Both the position numbers and the translations under genes were made by a program. Of a stretch of DNA of 64,000 nt, positions 26,007 through 34,518 are shown one piece after another. This DNA is from Dyella flagellata (GTDB lineage: Bacteria; Pseudomonadota; Gammaproteobacteria; Xanthomonadales; Rhodanobacteraceae). The notes under the pieces are model-generated. The model made no database searches, was not told where the DNA came from, and saw only the letters and a program-made list of their open reading frames with translations. Position 1 is the first letter of the stretch. Each line of letters begins with the position of its first letter. The DNA is taken from assembly GCF_030160275.1 (NCBI RefSeq), contig NZ_BSOA01000012.1, positions 1-64,000 on the forward strand, written 5' to 3'.

Positions 26007-26303
26007 ATGAGCGACATCCCGCAGGACGCACTGACTGACCGTTTGCTGCATTTGATGGCGGACTATCTCGATGTGCCGGTAGAAACCCTGACGCCTGCAA
26101 CGACGATCGCGTCGCTGCACATCGATTCGCTGGATTTCATCGAGATGGTGTTTCTTATCGAGGAGCAAGTGGGCATCTCGCTCGATGGCGCGCTGGAAGA
26201 CTTGCGCCAGAAACTGGTGTGCGTGGGCGACGTGATCGATTTCGCGCGGGAACAAGTACAGAACGCTGCTACGCAAGCGCCCTCTTCCCCGGGGCCGACC
26301 TAG
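26007..26303 (+). CDS. Stand-alone acyl carrier protein
   Basis: The 98-residue protein is a four-helix carrier domain. HIDSLDFIEMVFLIEEQ contains the DSL motif with Ser41 as the phosphopantetheine site, and the preceding ETLTPATTIASL loop is typical of ACPs. The last 15 residues are a disordered Ala/Pro/Ser-rich tail. It is not beside fatty-acid synthesis genes and no ketosynthase or acyltransferase lies nearby. It is divergent from the MACPF/P47-like operon by 178 bases. It might supply an acyl group for modifying those proteins or belong to an unlinked pathway; neither can be decided from the window. Confidence 0.93.
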   Translation: MSDIPQDALTDRLLHLMADYLDVPVETLTPATTIASLHIDSLDFIEMVFLIEEQVGISLDGALEDLRQKLVCVGDVIDFAREQVQNAATQAPSSPGPT

Positions 26304-26845
26304 GCTCTGCCGCACGGCTCGGCAACGGCGCTTCGTCGATCGTTTGCCGCTATCGGCTTGAATGGAGCCACCGGTCGCGCGGCCAACGGCGTCACTTTTG
26401 ATCGTCCCCAAGCAGCGCATCCTGGCTCCTTCCTTGTTGAAGAGATACAGCTAACAAGCTTTTCTCGACGACCTGCCCGTAGTCGAAGCTCGGCCGACAT
26501 ACGGGCAACAAAAAATAAGCGCGCAAGACTCCGCGGCAATCGAAGCATGTCCGATTACCAACGAAAAACACGACGAAACACACCAGCAAGACGCCAGCGA
26601 GGCAAGCCAACCAGATAGAAACACTCAACGCACGTCGGAAAACCAGACGGCTACCTCTGGATGCCGCCTAGACCAACCCTGGCCGACTCAAATGAAATCC
26701 CGAATTCCCCGATAGCCCGTCGACGCTATCATGCAGCACGGTGAAAATGATGTGAATAGTGAAGCCGAATTCACCGACATTCCTCAAAAAATGTCTCATC
26801 ATGACGGCCTGTCCAAGGGTCGAATAGCAAGCCGCCCCTTTATGC
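26304..26845. other. Gene-poor stretch between ACP and the orphan protein
   Basis: No well-supported gene is visible in these 542 bases. A - strand frame at 26392-26628, starting with TTG, would encode a 78-residue peptide with an N-terminal membrane helix and a CFDC motif, but it lacks a ribosome site. The composition becomes more AT-rich toward the right. Confidence 0.4.
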
Positions 26846-27883
26846 TTGGTCCAAGCATCAGACATACCGCCGATGGGATCCGCATTGAAAGCGCCAAATC
26901 AAAGCCAGGACGTCATCTCAAGCAAAGCCGGGGCAGCGGCCAGCCACTCCGCCAGTAAAACGACCAGCCACGCTCCAGGCATGTCCGACGATCGCCCCGT
27001 GGCCATTACCCAGCAGCGACTCCAGCAAGCGGCCGACGACAGCCCCCAGGTTAGACAGCTGCAGGCCCTGCAACTGATGGCTGACGAGTCGGCTCTACAA
27101 ATGAAGGCTATCTCCACCACAGTATTGAATGTGGCTGGAGAAGATCACTTTGAAAGCGACGCAAGGCGCAACGAAGAGAAAAAGGTCACCAGTACGGCAA
27201 CTAATGGAGGATATTGGACCGAGGAGCAGTTCAAACTGACCATTAACGACAAGAAAGTGGACGCGGACCCGAAAGCGCTTCGCTTCCTTAGCCACTTGCA
27301 GGTACTGAGCGGCCCATGGAGTTCCTTGGCCAAAGCCCCGCTGGCGCCCGAATTCTTCCTCACGCATGCCAAGAAAACCTGGGATGACTACGGGCGACTC
27401 AATAAAAAGATCGAAGACAACTTCATTGACTCATTGGGTGATCGTTATAGTGGCGGAGATGCACTTTCCGAAGAAAAAGGACTGGAACGCGACCGGATAA
27501 ACTGGGGCCTATATGCCCAATTTGATACTGCGAAACGGGCGCTCCAAGGCATCATCGGGTTGCATCCTTACAACGACACGAAAAAGGTCGCCCTCAACCG
27601 ATTGCGTGAGCAGTTCCGAACCGCGGTGCCTGCCATGGTCGAGAAAGTACCGGAAAAGGAGGAACTTCATTCCCTTCGCTCGGGCGCCATGCATTGTGCA
27701 GCGGAAGCCAAATCCAATTATGCGGGAGTCTGGAAAATCGGTCAGCAGCATGTCGACGAAATCAGTGAAGCCCCGCTAGAAACTCCACTCGCGTACAACC
27801 TGATGACGCGCAAGGAGTTCAATGAGGAATATGCCCGTCTCTCCGAGCAACAGGCCCAGAGCAGTGAATCGCCTGCAGCGTGA
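26846..27883 (+). CDS. Orphan hydrophilic protein with a DUF4157/eCIS-like leader motif
   Basis: The protein has 345 residues from TTG 26846, or 336 from ATG 26873; neither start has a good ribosome site. The first 60 residues are disordered and rich in Ser and Ala. A segment near residue 60 reads RLQQAADDSPQVRQLQALQ, followed by LMADES. Similar SPQVRQLQALQxMADxS motifs occur near the N-terminus of many DUF4157-associated and contractile-injection-system cargo proteins. The rest is predominantly helical and charged, with no membrane segment and no recognised catalytic motif. GC content is visibly lower than in the neighbours, which suggests recent acquisition. Secreted effector or toxin is a possibility, not a call. 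Confidence 0.7.
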   Translation: MVQASDIPPMGSALKAPNQSQDVISSKAGAAASHSASKTTSHAPGMSDDRPVAITQQRLQQAADDSPQVRQLQALQLMADESALQMKAISTTVLNVAGEDHFESDARRNEEKKVTSTATNGGYWTEEQFKLTINDKKVDADPKALRFLSHLQVLSGPWSSLAKAPLAPEFFLTHAKKTWDDYGRLNKKIEDNFIDSLGDRYSGGDALSEEKGLERDRINWGLYAQFDTAKRALQGIIGLHPYNDTKKVALNRLREQFRTAVPAMVEKVPEKEELHSLRSGAMHCAAEAKSNYAGVWKIGQQHVDEISEAPLETPLAYNLMTRKEFNEEYARLSEQQAQSSESPAA

Positions 27884-27940
27884 CATGTTGGCCAGTCGAT
27901 AGGTTGACCATTGATCGCAGAATCCCGGCTTAGGATCGGC

Positions 27941-28013
27941 GCGTAGGCTGGGATGCTAATCCCAGCTTTCCACATGGCATCCCGATGCTGGGATTATCAT
28001 CCCAACCTACGTG
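27941..28013. repeat. Dispersed palindromic repeat, copy 1 of 3
   Basis: The element is bounded by GCGTAGGCTGGGAT and its near-complement ATCCCAACCTACG, with two internal inverted pairs (GGGATGCTAATCCC and GCTGGGATTATCATCCC). It folds into paired hairpins. It lies between two convergent genes, 58 bases after one stop and 2 bases before the other. It is closely similar to the elements at 35464 and 38537. Confidence 0.9.
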
Positions 28014-28014
28014 C

Positions 28015-28536
28015 TTAAATCGCGAGAGCGACCAGGAATCGGGAGACCATGTTGTAGGCTGCCACGGTGGCAACGGCTTCGACGGTTTTGGTTTCGCCAA
28101 ACAGCCGTTTGAGTTCATCGATCACACCCGCGTCCACTTCGACCCGCCGGGTAGATTGATCGGTCAGAACGAGCAGCGCGCGCTCGTTCTCGTCAAACTG
28201 CCCGGGCGGGATGGCATGGCAACGCAGCGCATTGCACTTTTCCTGCGTACCACCGGCACTTAGATAGACGGGATGGTGCACACGCCATTCAAATTCGGCA
28301 CCGTTGAGAACGGCCACGCGCAACATGATCAGTTCCAGATGCTGAAGCTCCAGGCTGAATTCGGCCCGTACGCGGCGCAGCAGTTCGTTCCAGCCGGTCG
28401 CCAAAGGAAAGCTCTTCAGCAAGACACGGTCGATACCAATCAATTCCCGGTTGGGTCGCCGCGCCTGCATGCCCTGGAGCAGTTTGGCCGGTGCTGGATC
28501 GCCATCTTGCCAAGGGGTAATACGTACGTTGCTCAT
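28015..28536 (-). CDS. Carboxymuconolactone decarboxylase-family protein
   Basis: The 173-residue helical protein resembles the CMD/AhpD superfamily through the block ELIMLRVAVLNGAEFEWRVH and the C-terminal VAAYNMVSRFLVAL. The usual redox CxxC is absent: the corresponding position reads AEFEWRVH, which fits the non-peroxidase subgroup. It is the last gene of the eight-gene redox operon; its start codon directly abuts the stop of the preceding gene. The substrate is unknown. Confidence 0.88.
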   Translation of the reverse strand: MSNVRITPWQDGDPAPAKLLQGMQARRPNRELIGIDRVLLKSFPLATGWNELLRRVRAEFSLELQHLELIMLRVAVLNGAEFEWRVHHPVYLSAGGTQEKCNALRCHAIPPGQFDENERALLVLTDQSTRRVEVDAGVIDELKRLFGETKTVEAVATVAAYNMVSRFLVALAI

Positions 28537-29940
28537 TCAATCGGTCCTGCCTAGGTTTTTTGCCGCGTCCCGCAGTGCCGTTCGCACCCCCTCTTCGACG
28601 ACGGGGTGGTAGAACGGCATGGCGAGCATGGCGTCGATGGTCAGATTCATCTGCAGGCTCCATGCCAGCAAATGCCCAAGATGTTCGGCCGCGGGAGCCA
28701 TCATTTCCGCACCGAGAAAACGCCCCGAACCGCGCTCCGCGTAGACGCGCAGGCGTCCGCGGTTATTCAGCATCACCCGGCTGCGGCCTTGATCGACGAA
28801 GCTGACCTCCCCGACCACGAAGCTGCCGCCCGGTAAATCGCCGAAGCGCTGGCCGACCAGCGCCATCTGCGGATCGGTAAACACCACGGCAAGCGGTGCA
28901 CGGCGCACTAGTGATGTTGCCTCGCCGTTTTTGGCGAGGCGAGCTGCGTTACGCCCGGCGACTCGCCCTTCGTCCGCGGCTTCATGCAGAATTTGCAACT
29001 TGCCATTCACGTCGCCGGCCATGAAAACCGGCAGCGCGCCGGCCTGCAGTGTCTGCGCATCGAAGTGAGGCACGCCCCTGGCATCCGTTTCGATCGAGGT
29101 GTTTTTAAGGCCGATTCGCGTGACGTTGGGCTGCCGTCCGCAGGCTGCCAGCACGTATTCGTAACAGCCTTCGTGCAGGCTGCCATCCGTCCGCCGGTAG
29201 CGCAGCAGGACGCCGCTGCCGATGCGTATCGCGCTGACTACGCTACCTTGCGGTTCCAGGTGGAATTCTGTAGCGAGCCGGTTTTTCGCTTCCGCGATGA
29301 TGGCCGGATCGGTCAACGGACCAACACGACCATGGGAGCCCAATACGCTTACTTTGACGCCTAAGCGTGCCAGCGCCTGGCCCAGTTCGAGGCCGATGAC
29401 GCCGGCGCCGACGACAGCCACGCTCTTGGGCAAAGTGTTCCAGCTGAACACATCGTCGTTCACCACCAGCCGGTCGCCAAGGCCAAGCAGCACGTCCGGA
29501 ATGACGGGCGCCGAGCCAGTTGCAATGACGACACTCGCTGCATGGACTCGCATGTCATCGCCAATTCGCAGCCGTCCATCGTCGATGAAACGGGCATGGC
29601 CGGAAAGACGGTCGTCATCCGCTATGGCTTCAACACTGTCAATGACAAAACTTACGAAGCGGTCGCGTTCATGTTTCACGCGCGCCATGACTTCGTGCCC
29701 ATCGATGCACGCCTCCCTGGCATGAACGCCAAAAGCGGCGGCGTGCATCACAGCGTGCGCAGCATCCGCGGCAGCGATGAGCAGTTTCGACGGCATGCAT
29801 CCAACCCGTGCGCAGGTCGTGCCATGCAGCCCGCCTTCGATCAGCAGAGTGCGCGCACCTTCGGCTTTCGCGGCCCGGTAAGCCGCCAAGCCAGCCGTGC
29901 CCGCGCCGATCACCGCAACATCCGCATGGATGGTTCTCAC
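28537..29940 (-). CDS. Dihydrolipoamide dehydrogenase-like FAD/NAD oxidoreductase
   Basis: The 467-residue protein has the FAD-binding GAGTAGLAAYRAAK at the N-terminus, the redox disulfide in TTCARVGCMPSK (Cys near 43 and 48), the NAD-binding GAGVIGLELGQALARLG near 180, and a dimerisation domain. The C-terminal active-site pair is conserved as HPVVEE in place of the classical HPTxSE. It is longer at its C-terminus than the minimal Lpd fold but complete. No lipoyl domain or 2-oxoacid dehydrogenase genes are nearby, so it is probably not the E3 of a central complex. It overlaps the alcohol dehydrogenase gene by four bases. Confidence 0.92.
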   Translation of the reverse strand: MRTIHADVAVIGAGTAGLAAYRAAKAEGARTLLIEGGLHGTTCARVGCMPSKLLIAAADAAHAVMHAAAFGVHAREACIDGHEVMARVKHERDRFVSFVIDSVEAIADDDRLSGHARFIDDGRLRIGDDMRVHAASVVIATGSAPVIPDVLLGLGDRLVVNDDVFSWNTLPKSVAVVGAGVIGLELGQALARLGVKVSVLGSHGRVGPLTDPAIIAEAKNRLATEFHLEPQGSVVSAIRIGSGVLLRYRRTDGSLHEGCYEYVLAACGRQPNVTRIGLKNTSIETDARGVPHFDAQTLQAGALPVFMAGDVNGKLQILHEAADEGRVAGRNAARLAKNGEATSLVRRAPLAVVFTDPQMALVGQRFGDLPGGSFVVGEVSFVDQGRSRVMLNNRGRLRVYAERGSGRFLGAEMMAPAAEHLGHLLAWSLQMNLTIDAMLAMPFYHPVVEEGVRTALRDAAKNLGRTD

Positions 29941-30974
29941 GCAGGTTTCCCGCTGCGATCCATGGTGAGAACCATGCGGAATTTGACCTGGCCGGACTTC
30001 ATGCGCTGGTAAGCCTCATTGGCCTGTTCCAACGGCATGGTTTCGATTAGCGGGCGCACACCGGCCAGCACGCTGAAATCCAGCGTCCGCTCGTTGTCAT
30101 AGGGCGTACCCGTAAGCGAGCCCAGTACGCTGCGCTCGCCGCCGACAAGGTGACCGCGCGACACCGGCAAAGGATCCTTGCCGACGCCCAGCACCACTAG
30201 CCTGCCCTGCGGCGCCAAGCCCTTCATCAGGGAGGCTACGGTTTCTGCGTGGCCGATGGTCGTCAAAATGACTTGCGCACCGCCCATGGTTTGCAGCTTG
30301 GCCGCGGCATCCTGCTGGTGGGTGTCGATGTAATGGTGCGCGCCAAGCGCGAGCGCGTCCTCGGCGATGTCGCTGCCACGGCCCACGGCAACCACGCGAA
30401 AGCCCATTTTCCGTGCGTATTGCAAAGCCATGTGGCCCAGGCCGCCGATACCCAATACGACCACGGTATCGCCAGCCTGCGCAGCGGATTTCTTCAAGGC
30501 ATTGAAGGTGGCCAGCCCGGCGCAAAGGATCGGTGCCGCCTCCTCGGAAGCCAGTTCGTCTGGAATCGAGACCAACCCGGTACCGCGGGCCAGCATCATT
30601 TCGGCGTAACCGCCGTCCCAGCCGACGCCGACCGAAGGCTGGTTCTGGCAGAGTTCGAAGTGGCCGCGACGACATTGCACGCATTCGTTGCAATGACCGG
30701 CCAGGCGGCCGACGCCGACACGCTGTCCTGTTTTCCAGATCGAGGCGACGCCGGCACCGACAGCAACGATACGGCCAACCACTTCATGGCCGGGCACACG
30801 CGGTGGCCGCAAACCTGGATCGGCCCCTTCGATATCGGAGGCGTCGGCACCGCAGATACCACAGGCTTCCACTTCGATCAGCACTTCGCCATGGCCGGGT
30901 TGCGGGACCGGGCGCTCCACCAGTTCCAAGCTGCCGGGTGAGCTAATTTGCATGGCGCGATAGGCTGTTTTCAT
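29937..30974 (-). CDS. Zinc-dependent alcohol dehydrogenase (MDR family)
   Basis: The 345-residue enzyme has the catalytic zinc ligands in ACGICGADASD and VPGHEVVG, and the four structural-zinc cysteines in CNECVQCRRGHFELC. The Rossmann motif GIGGLGHMALQYARKMG is complete. The frame is open upstream, but ATG 30974 is chosen because AGGAAAGG precedes it and the longer N-terminus (from 31082) overlaps the amine oxidase gene by over 100 bases. It oxidises an alcohol or reduces an aldehyde with NAD(P). It overlaps both neighbouring genes by four bases, which shows tight coupling within the operon. Confidence 0.93.
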   Translation of the reverse strand: MKTAYRAMQISSPGSLELVERPVPQPGHGEVLIEVEACGICGADASDIEGADPGLRPPRVPGHEVVGRIVAVGAGVASIWKTGQRVGVGRLAGHCNECVQCRRGHFELCQNQPSVGVGWDGGYAEMMLARGTGLVSIPDELASEEAAPILCAGLATFNALKKSAAQAGDTVVVLGIGGLGHMALQYARKMGFRVVAVGRGSDIAEDALALGAHHYIDTHQQDAAAKLQTMGGAQVILTTIGHAETVASLMKGLAPQGRLVVLGVGKDPLPVSRGHLVGGERSVLGSLTGTPYDNERTLDFSVLAGVRPLIETMPLEQANEAYQRMKSGQVKFRMVLTMDRSGKPA

Positions 30975-32101
30975 GACCTTTCCTCTTTCATCCATGGTTG
31001 CTCGGACGCCAGCCATGCCTTCACCCCGAGGGTCGCCGCATCGATGGCACCTGCTACATAGCCAGGGAATTGCGGCGACCACTCGCTGGCGATGCCTGCC
31101 ACACGTCCGGACCAGGGACCGGACAACGCGGAAACCGGCGGTGTCGCGACATGTTCACCGACACCCTGCAAATCGGCGGACGTTGCCGTATACGGATCAA
31201 GGGCCCAGTCCTTGACGAACTCTGCTACCGGCGTTGCCGCTTGTGGACCGAACAGCTGCGAGAGTTGTACGCGGCAACGGGTTTTCAGCGCGTCGTCGGG
31301 AATGCCCTGGCGAACCTCGGCCGGCACACTGAAGAAACCGAACAAAGCCGCGCTGCCATCCGGCATCGACACGTCGTGGATTTCGCCCAGCGGCCCCTGC
31401 GTGCTGCGGGCTTCCCCAGACAATCCCTGCTCGCGCCAGAACGGGAGCTGGTAGATGGCGAAATACTTGGCATGCGGCGCCATCCAGGTTGTCGTTGCAC
31501 GCCAAGACTGTGACAGCCTCCGAGGCAACCCTGGGGAGAACGCAATACTGTCTTCCACCAGGCGCGGAGGCACGGCCAGCAACACGTGCTCCACGTGCCA
31601 TGTTGAGACGAGCCCCGACGCATTTTCGCTTTTCAATTCGATGTAGCGCTTGCTGCTGTGCAGTTGGCGAACTCGCTGACCCACCATGATGCGCGCGGGG
31701 TCCAGGCGACCGTACAAGGCATCGACCAGGGCGCCCATGCCGCCAGCAAGGCGCATCGCAACCGGGCGGTGACCGTATCCGCGCGCGCGCATGGGATGCG
31801 CTGCGGGCGGGCGATCTATCAGCATGTCTCCGGACTCGTATTGCGCGAAACTGGTCAAGCCCAGTTCGCGAATCAAGCGATCGAGCTGGGGTTGGAATTC
31901 CGGCCAGAACCAGGTTGCCCCGAGATCAAAGCGATCAACATCCGAACTCATGGGCGTGACGGGGCAGGACAGGATGCGTCCGCCTAGCGCGTCACGCGCT
32001 TCCAGCAGCACATAGTCCCGGTAGCCGGCCTGCTCGAGCAAGCAGGCCGCATATAGGCCACTCAAGCCACCACCGACAATGGCAATGCGAGCTGTAGACA
32101 T
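30971..32101 (-). CDS. FAD-dependent amine oxidase family protein
   Basis: The 376-residue protein begins MSTARIAIVGGGLSGLYAA, the dinucleotide-binding fold of flavin monoamine oxidases, followed by LLEARDALGGRI. GSxxFPGYVxGAIDAA-like residues near the C-terminus (FPGYVAGAIDAATLG) complete the FAD site. ATG 32101 puts this motif at the N-terminus; a longer frame from 32131 overlaps the cupin gene. The substrate (amine, amino acid or another CH-NH or CH-CH donor) is not predictable. Its coupling to an alcohol dehydrogenase suggests sequential oxidation of an amine through an aldehyde (inference). Confidence 0.9.
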   Translation of the reverse strand: MSTARIAIVGGGLSGLYAACLLEQAGYRDYVLLEARDALGGRILSCPVTPMSSDVDRFDLGATWFWPEFQPQLDRLIRELGLTSFAQYESGDMLIDRPPAAHPMRARGYGHRPVAMRLAGGMGALVDALYGRLDPARIMVGQRVRQLHSSKRYIELKSENASGLVSTWHVEHVLLAVPPRLVEDSIAFSPGLPRRLSQSWRATTTWMAPHAKYFAIYQLPFWREQGLSGEARSTQGPLGEIHDVSMPDGSAALFGFFSVPAEVRQGIPDDALKTRCRVQLSQLFGPQAATPVAEFVKDWALDPYTATSADLQGVGEHVATPPVSALSGPWSGRVAGIASEWSPQFPGYVAGAIDAATLGVKAWLASEQPWMKEERS

Positions 32102-32105
32102 GGCG

Positions 32106-32774
32106 TTACACCGGCACGGGTGCGCGGCCAAGGCGGCCGGTTTTCAGATAGAACGTGGCGCCCTGCGCTCCAGCAAGCATGCCGGGATAGTTGCCTGCAG
32201 GACAACGCAGCCAGCTGCCGCGCGGACAGGCCCTCGTGTCGGCCAGAACTTCGCCGGCCACCACCAGCACCTCGGCACGTTCCACCGGATTGGCAAAAAG
32301 CGCCATGCCTGGATCCAACCGCTGCAAAGAAACCTGTTCGCTGTCATCGGCAAACAAGGGGCACACATCCCGGTCCGCCCAGCGCTGCCAGCAACGCGGA
32401 TCGTGTGTATCGATGCGTACACGATGATTTTTGTCTGCTGGCATTTGTCCGAGCTTGACGAAAATGATCGCACCCTGGTCGCTGAACGGATGATGGGACG
32501 AGCCCGGTGGATTGCGCAGATACCAACCGGCCGGGTAATGCGCAGCCTCGTCTGAAAACGTTCCGGATAGCACCAGGATTTCTTCCCCTCCCGGATGCTG
32601 GTGTCGCGGAAAAGTGGACTGCGGCGCGTACCTGACGATGCTAGTCGAGCGCACCTTCTCCCCGCCCAGCCGATCCAGCATGACCCGTTCAACACCAACT
32701 TGCGGCGACGCAACCCACTGGTATTGATCGGGCGTGACGGTTGCGCGGCGGGAGAAGTCTGCGTTGATGAGCAT
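32106..32774 (-). CDS. ChrR-like cupin-domain protein
   Basis: The 222-residue protein contains two cupin halves. The first carries the metal-binding pattern FPRHQHPGGEEILVLSG and later HYPAGWYLRNPPGSSHHP, matching the C-terminal cupin of ChrR anti-sigma factors. The second half (residues 130-215) repeats the fold with fewer ligands. There is no N-terminal zinc anti-sigma domain, so this is an enzyme-like or sensor-like cupin and not a ChrR itself. It ends five bases before the amine oxidase start. Confidence 0.88.
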   Translation of the reverse strand: MLINADFSRRATVTPDQYQWVASPQVGVERVMLDRLGGEKVRSTSIVRYAPQSTFPRHQHPGGEEILVLSGTFSDEAAHYPAGWYLRNPPGSSHHPFSDQGAIIFVKLGQMPADKNHRVRIDTHDPRCWQRWADRDVCPLFADDSEQVSLQRLDPGMALFANPVERAEVLVVAGEVLADTRACPRGSWLRCPAGNYPGMLAGAQGATFYLKTGRLGRAPVPV

Positions 32775-32848
32775 GGACGGGTATCCAGGGATGCAAGCTG
32801 GGCGATGTACGGCTCCCTCCCCTACCGCAGGTAGGCGAGGGAACGGCT

Positions 32849-33193
32849 TCAGGCGGCAGGAAGCTGAGCATGTGCTTCAAGCACGCGTGCCGAATAAGTC
32901 AGCGCGGCGCCTGCATTCAGCGCAATGGCAACACCCAGCGCCTCGGCGATTTCTTCCCGGGTGGCGCCATGCTCAGCAGCCTTCTTGGTGTGCACGGAAA
33001 TGCAGCCGTCACAGCGCGTGGTGACCGCCACGGACAGCGCAATCAATTCATGGACTTTGGGCTCAAGGTGGCCGGTTTTGGTAGCCGAGCCTTCCATCGT
33101 CTTCAGGCCGTGCAGGACATCGGGGCTGAGGGCGGCGTAGTCGCCGACGCGTGCCAGCAACGAATCACGGTAAGCATTCCAGTCGTTCATCAT
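32849..33193 (-). CDS. AhpD-like carboxymuconolactone decarboxylase-family protein
   Basis: The 114-residue protein has the AhpD/CMD core: KVHELIALSVAVTTRCDGCISVHTKKAAEHGAT. The CxxC (C75-C78, RCDGC) followed by a His three residues on is the peroxidase-type active site. It probably reduces peroxides through a lipoyl- or thiol-linked cycle. The dihydrolipoamide dehydrogenase-like gene in the same operon is an attractive electron donor, since AhpD is reduced through a lipoylated partner in mycobacteria. Confidence 0.93.
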   Translation of the reverse strand: MMNDWNAYRDSLLARVGDYAALSPDVLHGLKTMEGSATKTGHLEPKVHELIALSVAVTTRCDGCISVHTKKAAEHGATREEIAEALGVAIALNAGAALTYSARVLEAHAQLPAA

Positions 33194-33255
33194 GGGGTTT
33201 TATCCAGGTCAAGTGGAGGTTGCCGGGTGCCTGAGTGGCACATGGCGATGGAATA

Positions 33256-33537
33256 TCAGGCGACTTGATAGATGCGTACGTCCGGCGCTGCTGTCAGCAG
33301 AGGCTTCAGCCCAGCCACGACGTCCGCGCTGAAAAGATCGCTCTCAAGATATGCTTTGGCGCTTTGCACGCTGTCGAAGCCATGCAGCACTTGCACGTCT
33401 TCGTCACGAACCAGTAGCTCTTTGGACTTCGCACCCGCGATCGTGTTGAGGAAGGCGGCCTTGTATTTCTGGTACACGCCGGCAGCGGCAGCCCGGTCGG
33501 CAGCGGCGATCTTCAAGGTGATCTGCAAATAGGCCAT
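33256..33537 (-). CDS. Antibiotic biosynthesis monooxygenase-like small protein
   Basis: The 93-residue product has the size and pattern of a single dimeric alpha-beta barrel (ABM) domain: an N-terminal strand LQITLKIAA, two helices, strand RDEDVQVLHGFDS and a final strand RIYQVA. No catalytic residues can be assigned. It sits between the AhpD-like and SDR genes of the redox operon, 23 bases after the SDR stop, and is probably co-transcribed. Confidence 0.8.
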   Translation of the reverse strand: MAYLQITLKIAAADRAAAAGVYQKYKAAFLNTIAGAKSKELLVRDEDVQVLHGFDSVQSAKAYLESDLFSADVVAGLKPLLTAAPDVRIYQVA

Positions 33538-33560
33538 CGTCTTTACTCCTAAAAAATTTG

Positions 33561-34331
33561 TCAGTTGCGGCCAGCCATGACGCCGCCATCCACATCCCAG
33601 ATCGCGCCGGTTACCCAGCTGGCTTTGTCTGAAAGCAGGAAGGTGACTACTTCGGCGACATCCTGTGGCGTGCCGAAACGGCCGATGGGATGAAAGCCAT
33701 TGAAGCCCTGCATGGCGCCATGAACGTCGGCCTTGGGGATGAAGCGCTCATAGATGGGCGTCTGCACCACGGCGACGGACACCGCATTGACGCGGATCTG
33801 CTCGGGGGCGAGTTCCATCGCAAGGTTCCTGGTCAGCGAATGCAAGCCGGCTTTGGCCATGGAATAAGCCGACGACGGGGTTGCCGCGATGGCCTGCTTG
33901 GCCCACATCGAACCGATGTTGACGATCGCACCGGGACGCTTATTGGCAATCATGTTGGCCGCAATCTTCCGCGTGACGAAGAAGAACGCCTTGTTTAACT
34001 GCATGTACTGGTCGTAGTCCGCTTCCTGGTGCTCCAGGAACGGTTTGGGGAAGTACACACCGGCGGCGTTGACAAGCAGGTCGATGTCCGAATGGGTGTC
34101 GATAGCTTCAAGCAGCGCAGCGACTCCTTCGCCACTGGACAGATTGGTCGTCAGCGCAGTCACCTGCCCCAGCGTGGCCAGCTCCTTGCGCGCCGCCTCG
34201 GTCTTGTCCGGGCGTTGGCCCACGATGACCGTGCTACCGCCTTCCTGCAGAACCATCCGGGCTGTTTCCAGCCCCATGCCGCTGGTGCCGCCGACCACCA
34301 GCAGCTTCTTGCCTTGGAATGTATTGCTCAT
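33561..34331 (-). CDS. Short-chain dehydrogenase/reductase (SDR)
   Basis: The 256-residue classical SDR has the cofactor motif [19 protein letters not shown], the catalytic Ser in NIGSMW and the catalytic YSMAKAG pair (Tyr, Lys), followed by [12 protein letters not shown]. All four catalytic positions are present. Arg at the end of the second strand (GQRPDKTE) favours NADP(H). It is the first gene of the eight-gene - strand operon and faces the divergent LysR gene. Confidence 0.95.
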   Translation of the reverse strand: MSNTFQGKKLLVVGGTSGMGLETARMVLQEGGSTVIVGQRPDKTEAARKELATLGQVTALTTNLSSGEGVAALLEAIDTHSDIDLLVNAAGVYFPKPFLEHQEADYDQYMQLNKAFFFVTRKIAANMIANKRPGAIVNIGSMWAKQAIAATPSSAYSMAKAGLHSLTRNLAMELAPEQIRVNAVSVAVVQTPIYERFIPKADVHGAMQGFNGFHPIGRFGTPQDVAEVVTFLLSDKASWVTGAIWDVDGGVMAGRN

Positions 34332-34518
34332 GACGAATTCTCTGAATCTGTTGAAGAGTGGGTTCTAAACAAAAGGGGGCGAACCGAGGCTGCCCTACAC
34401 TTGGCGGGCTGAAAGAAAAGCTTTTAACCGCCAGCGGTGTCCTTCTTTTTGGCCACCCGTTGCATTCACCATGGAATGAATTCTTTGCCGATTCCCTTGG
34501 GTCGACAAACGATTTAAA
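34332..34518. promoter_or_regulatory. Divergent SDR-operon/LysR control region
   Basis: The 187-base region contains the inverted repeat CATTC (34463-34467) and GAATG (34474-34478) with a six-base spacer. This fits a LysR-type T-N11-A box and lies about 40 bases upstream of the LysR start. It is the best candidate operator for the redox operon. Confidence 0.5.

Noticed and set aside
26392-26628. A 78-codon - strand membrane peptide between the ACP and the orphan gene
   Set aside because: TTG start, no ribosome site and no recognisable homologue. It is mentioned in the gap entry only.
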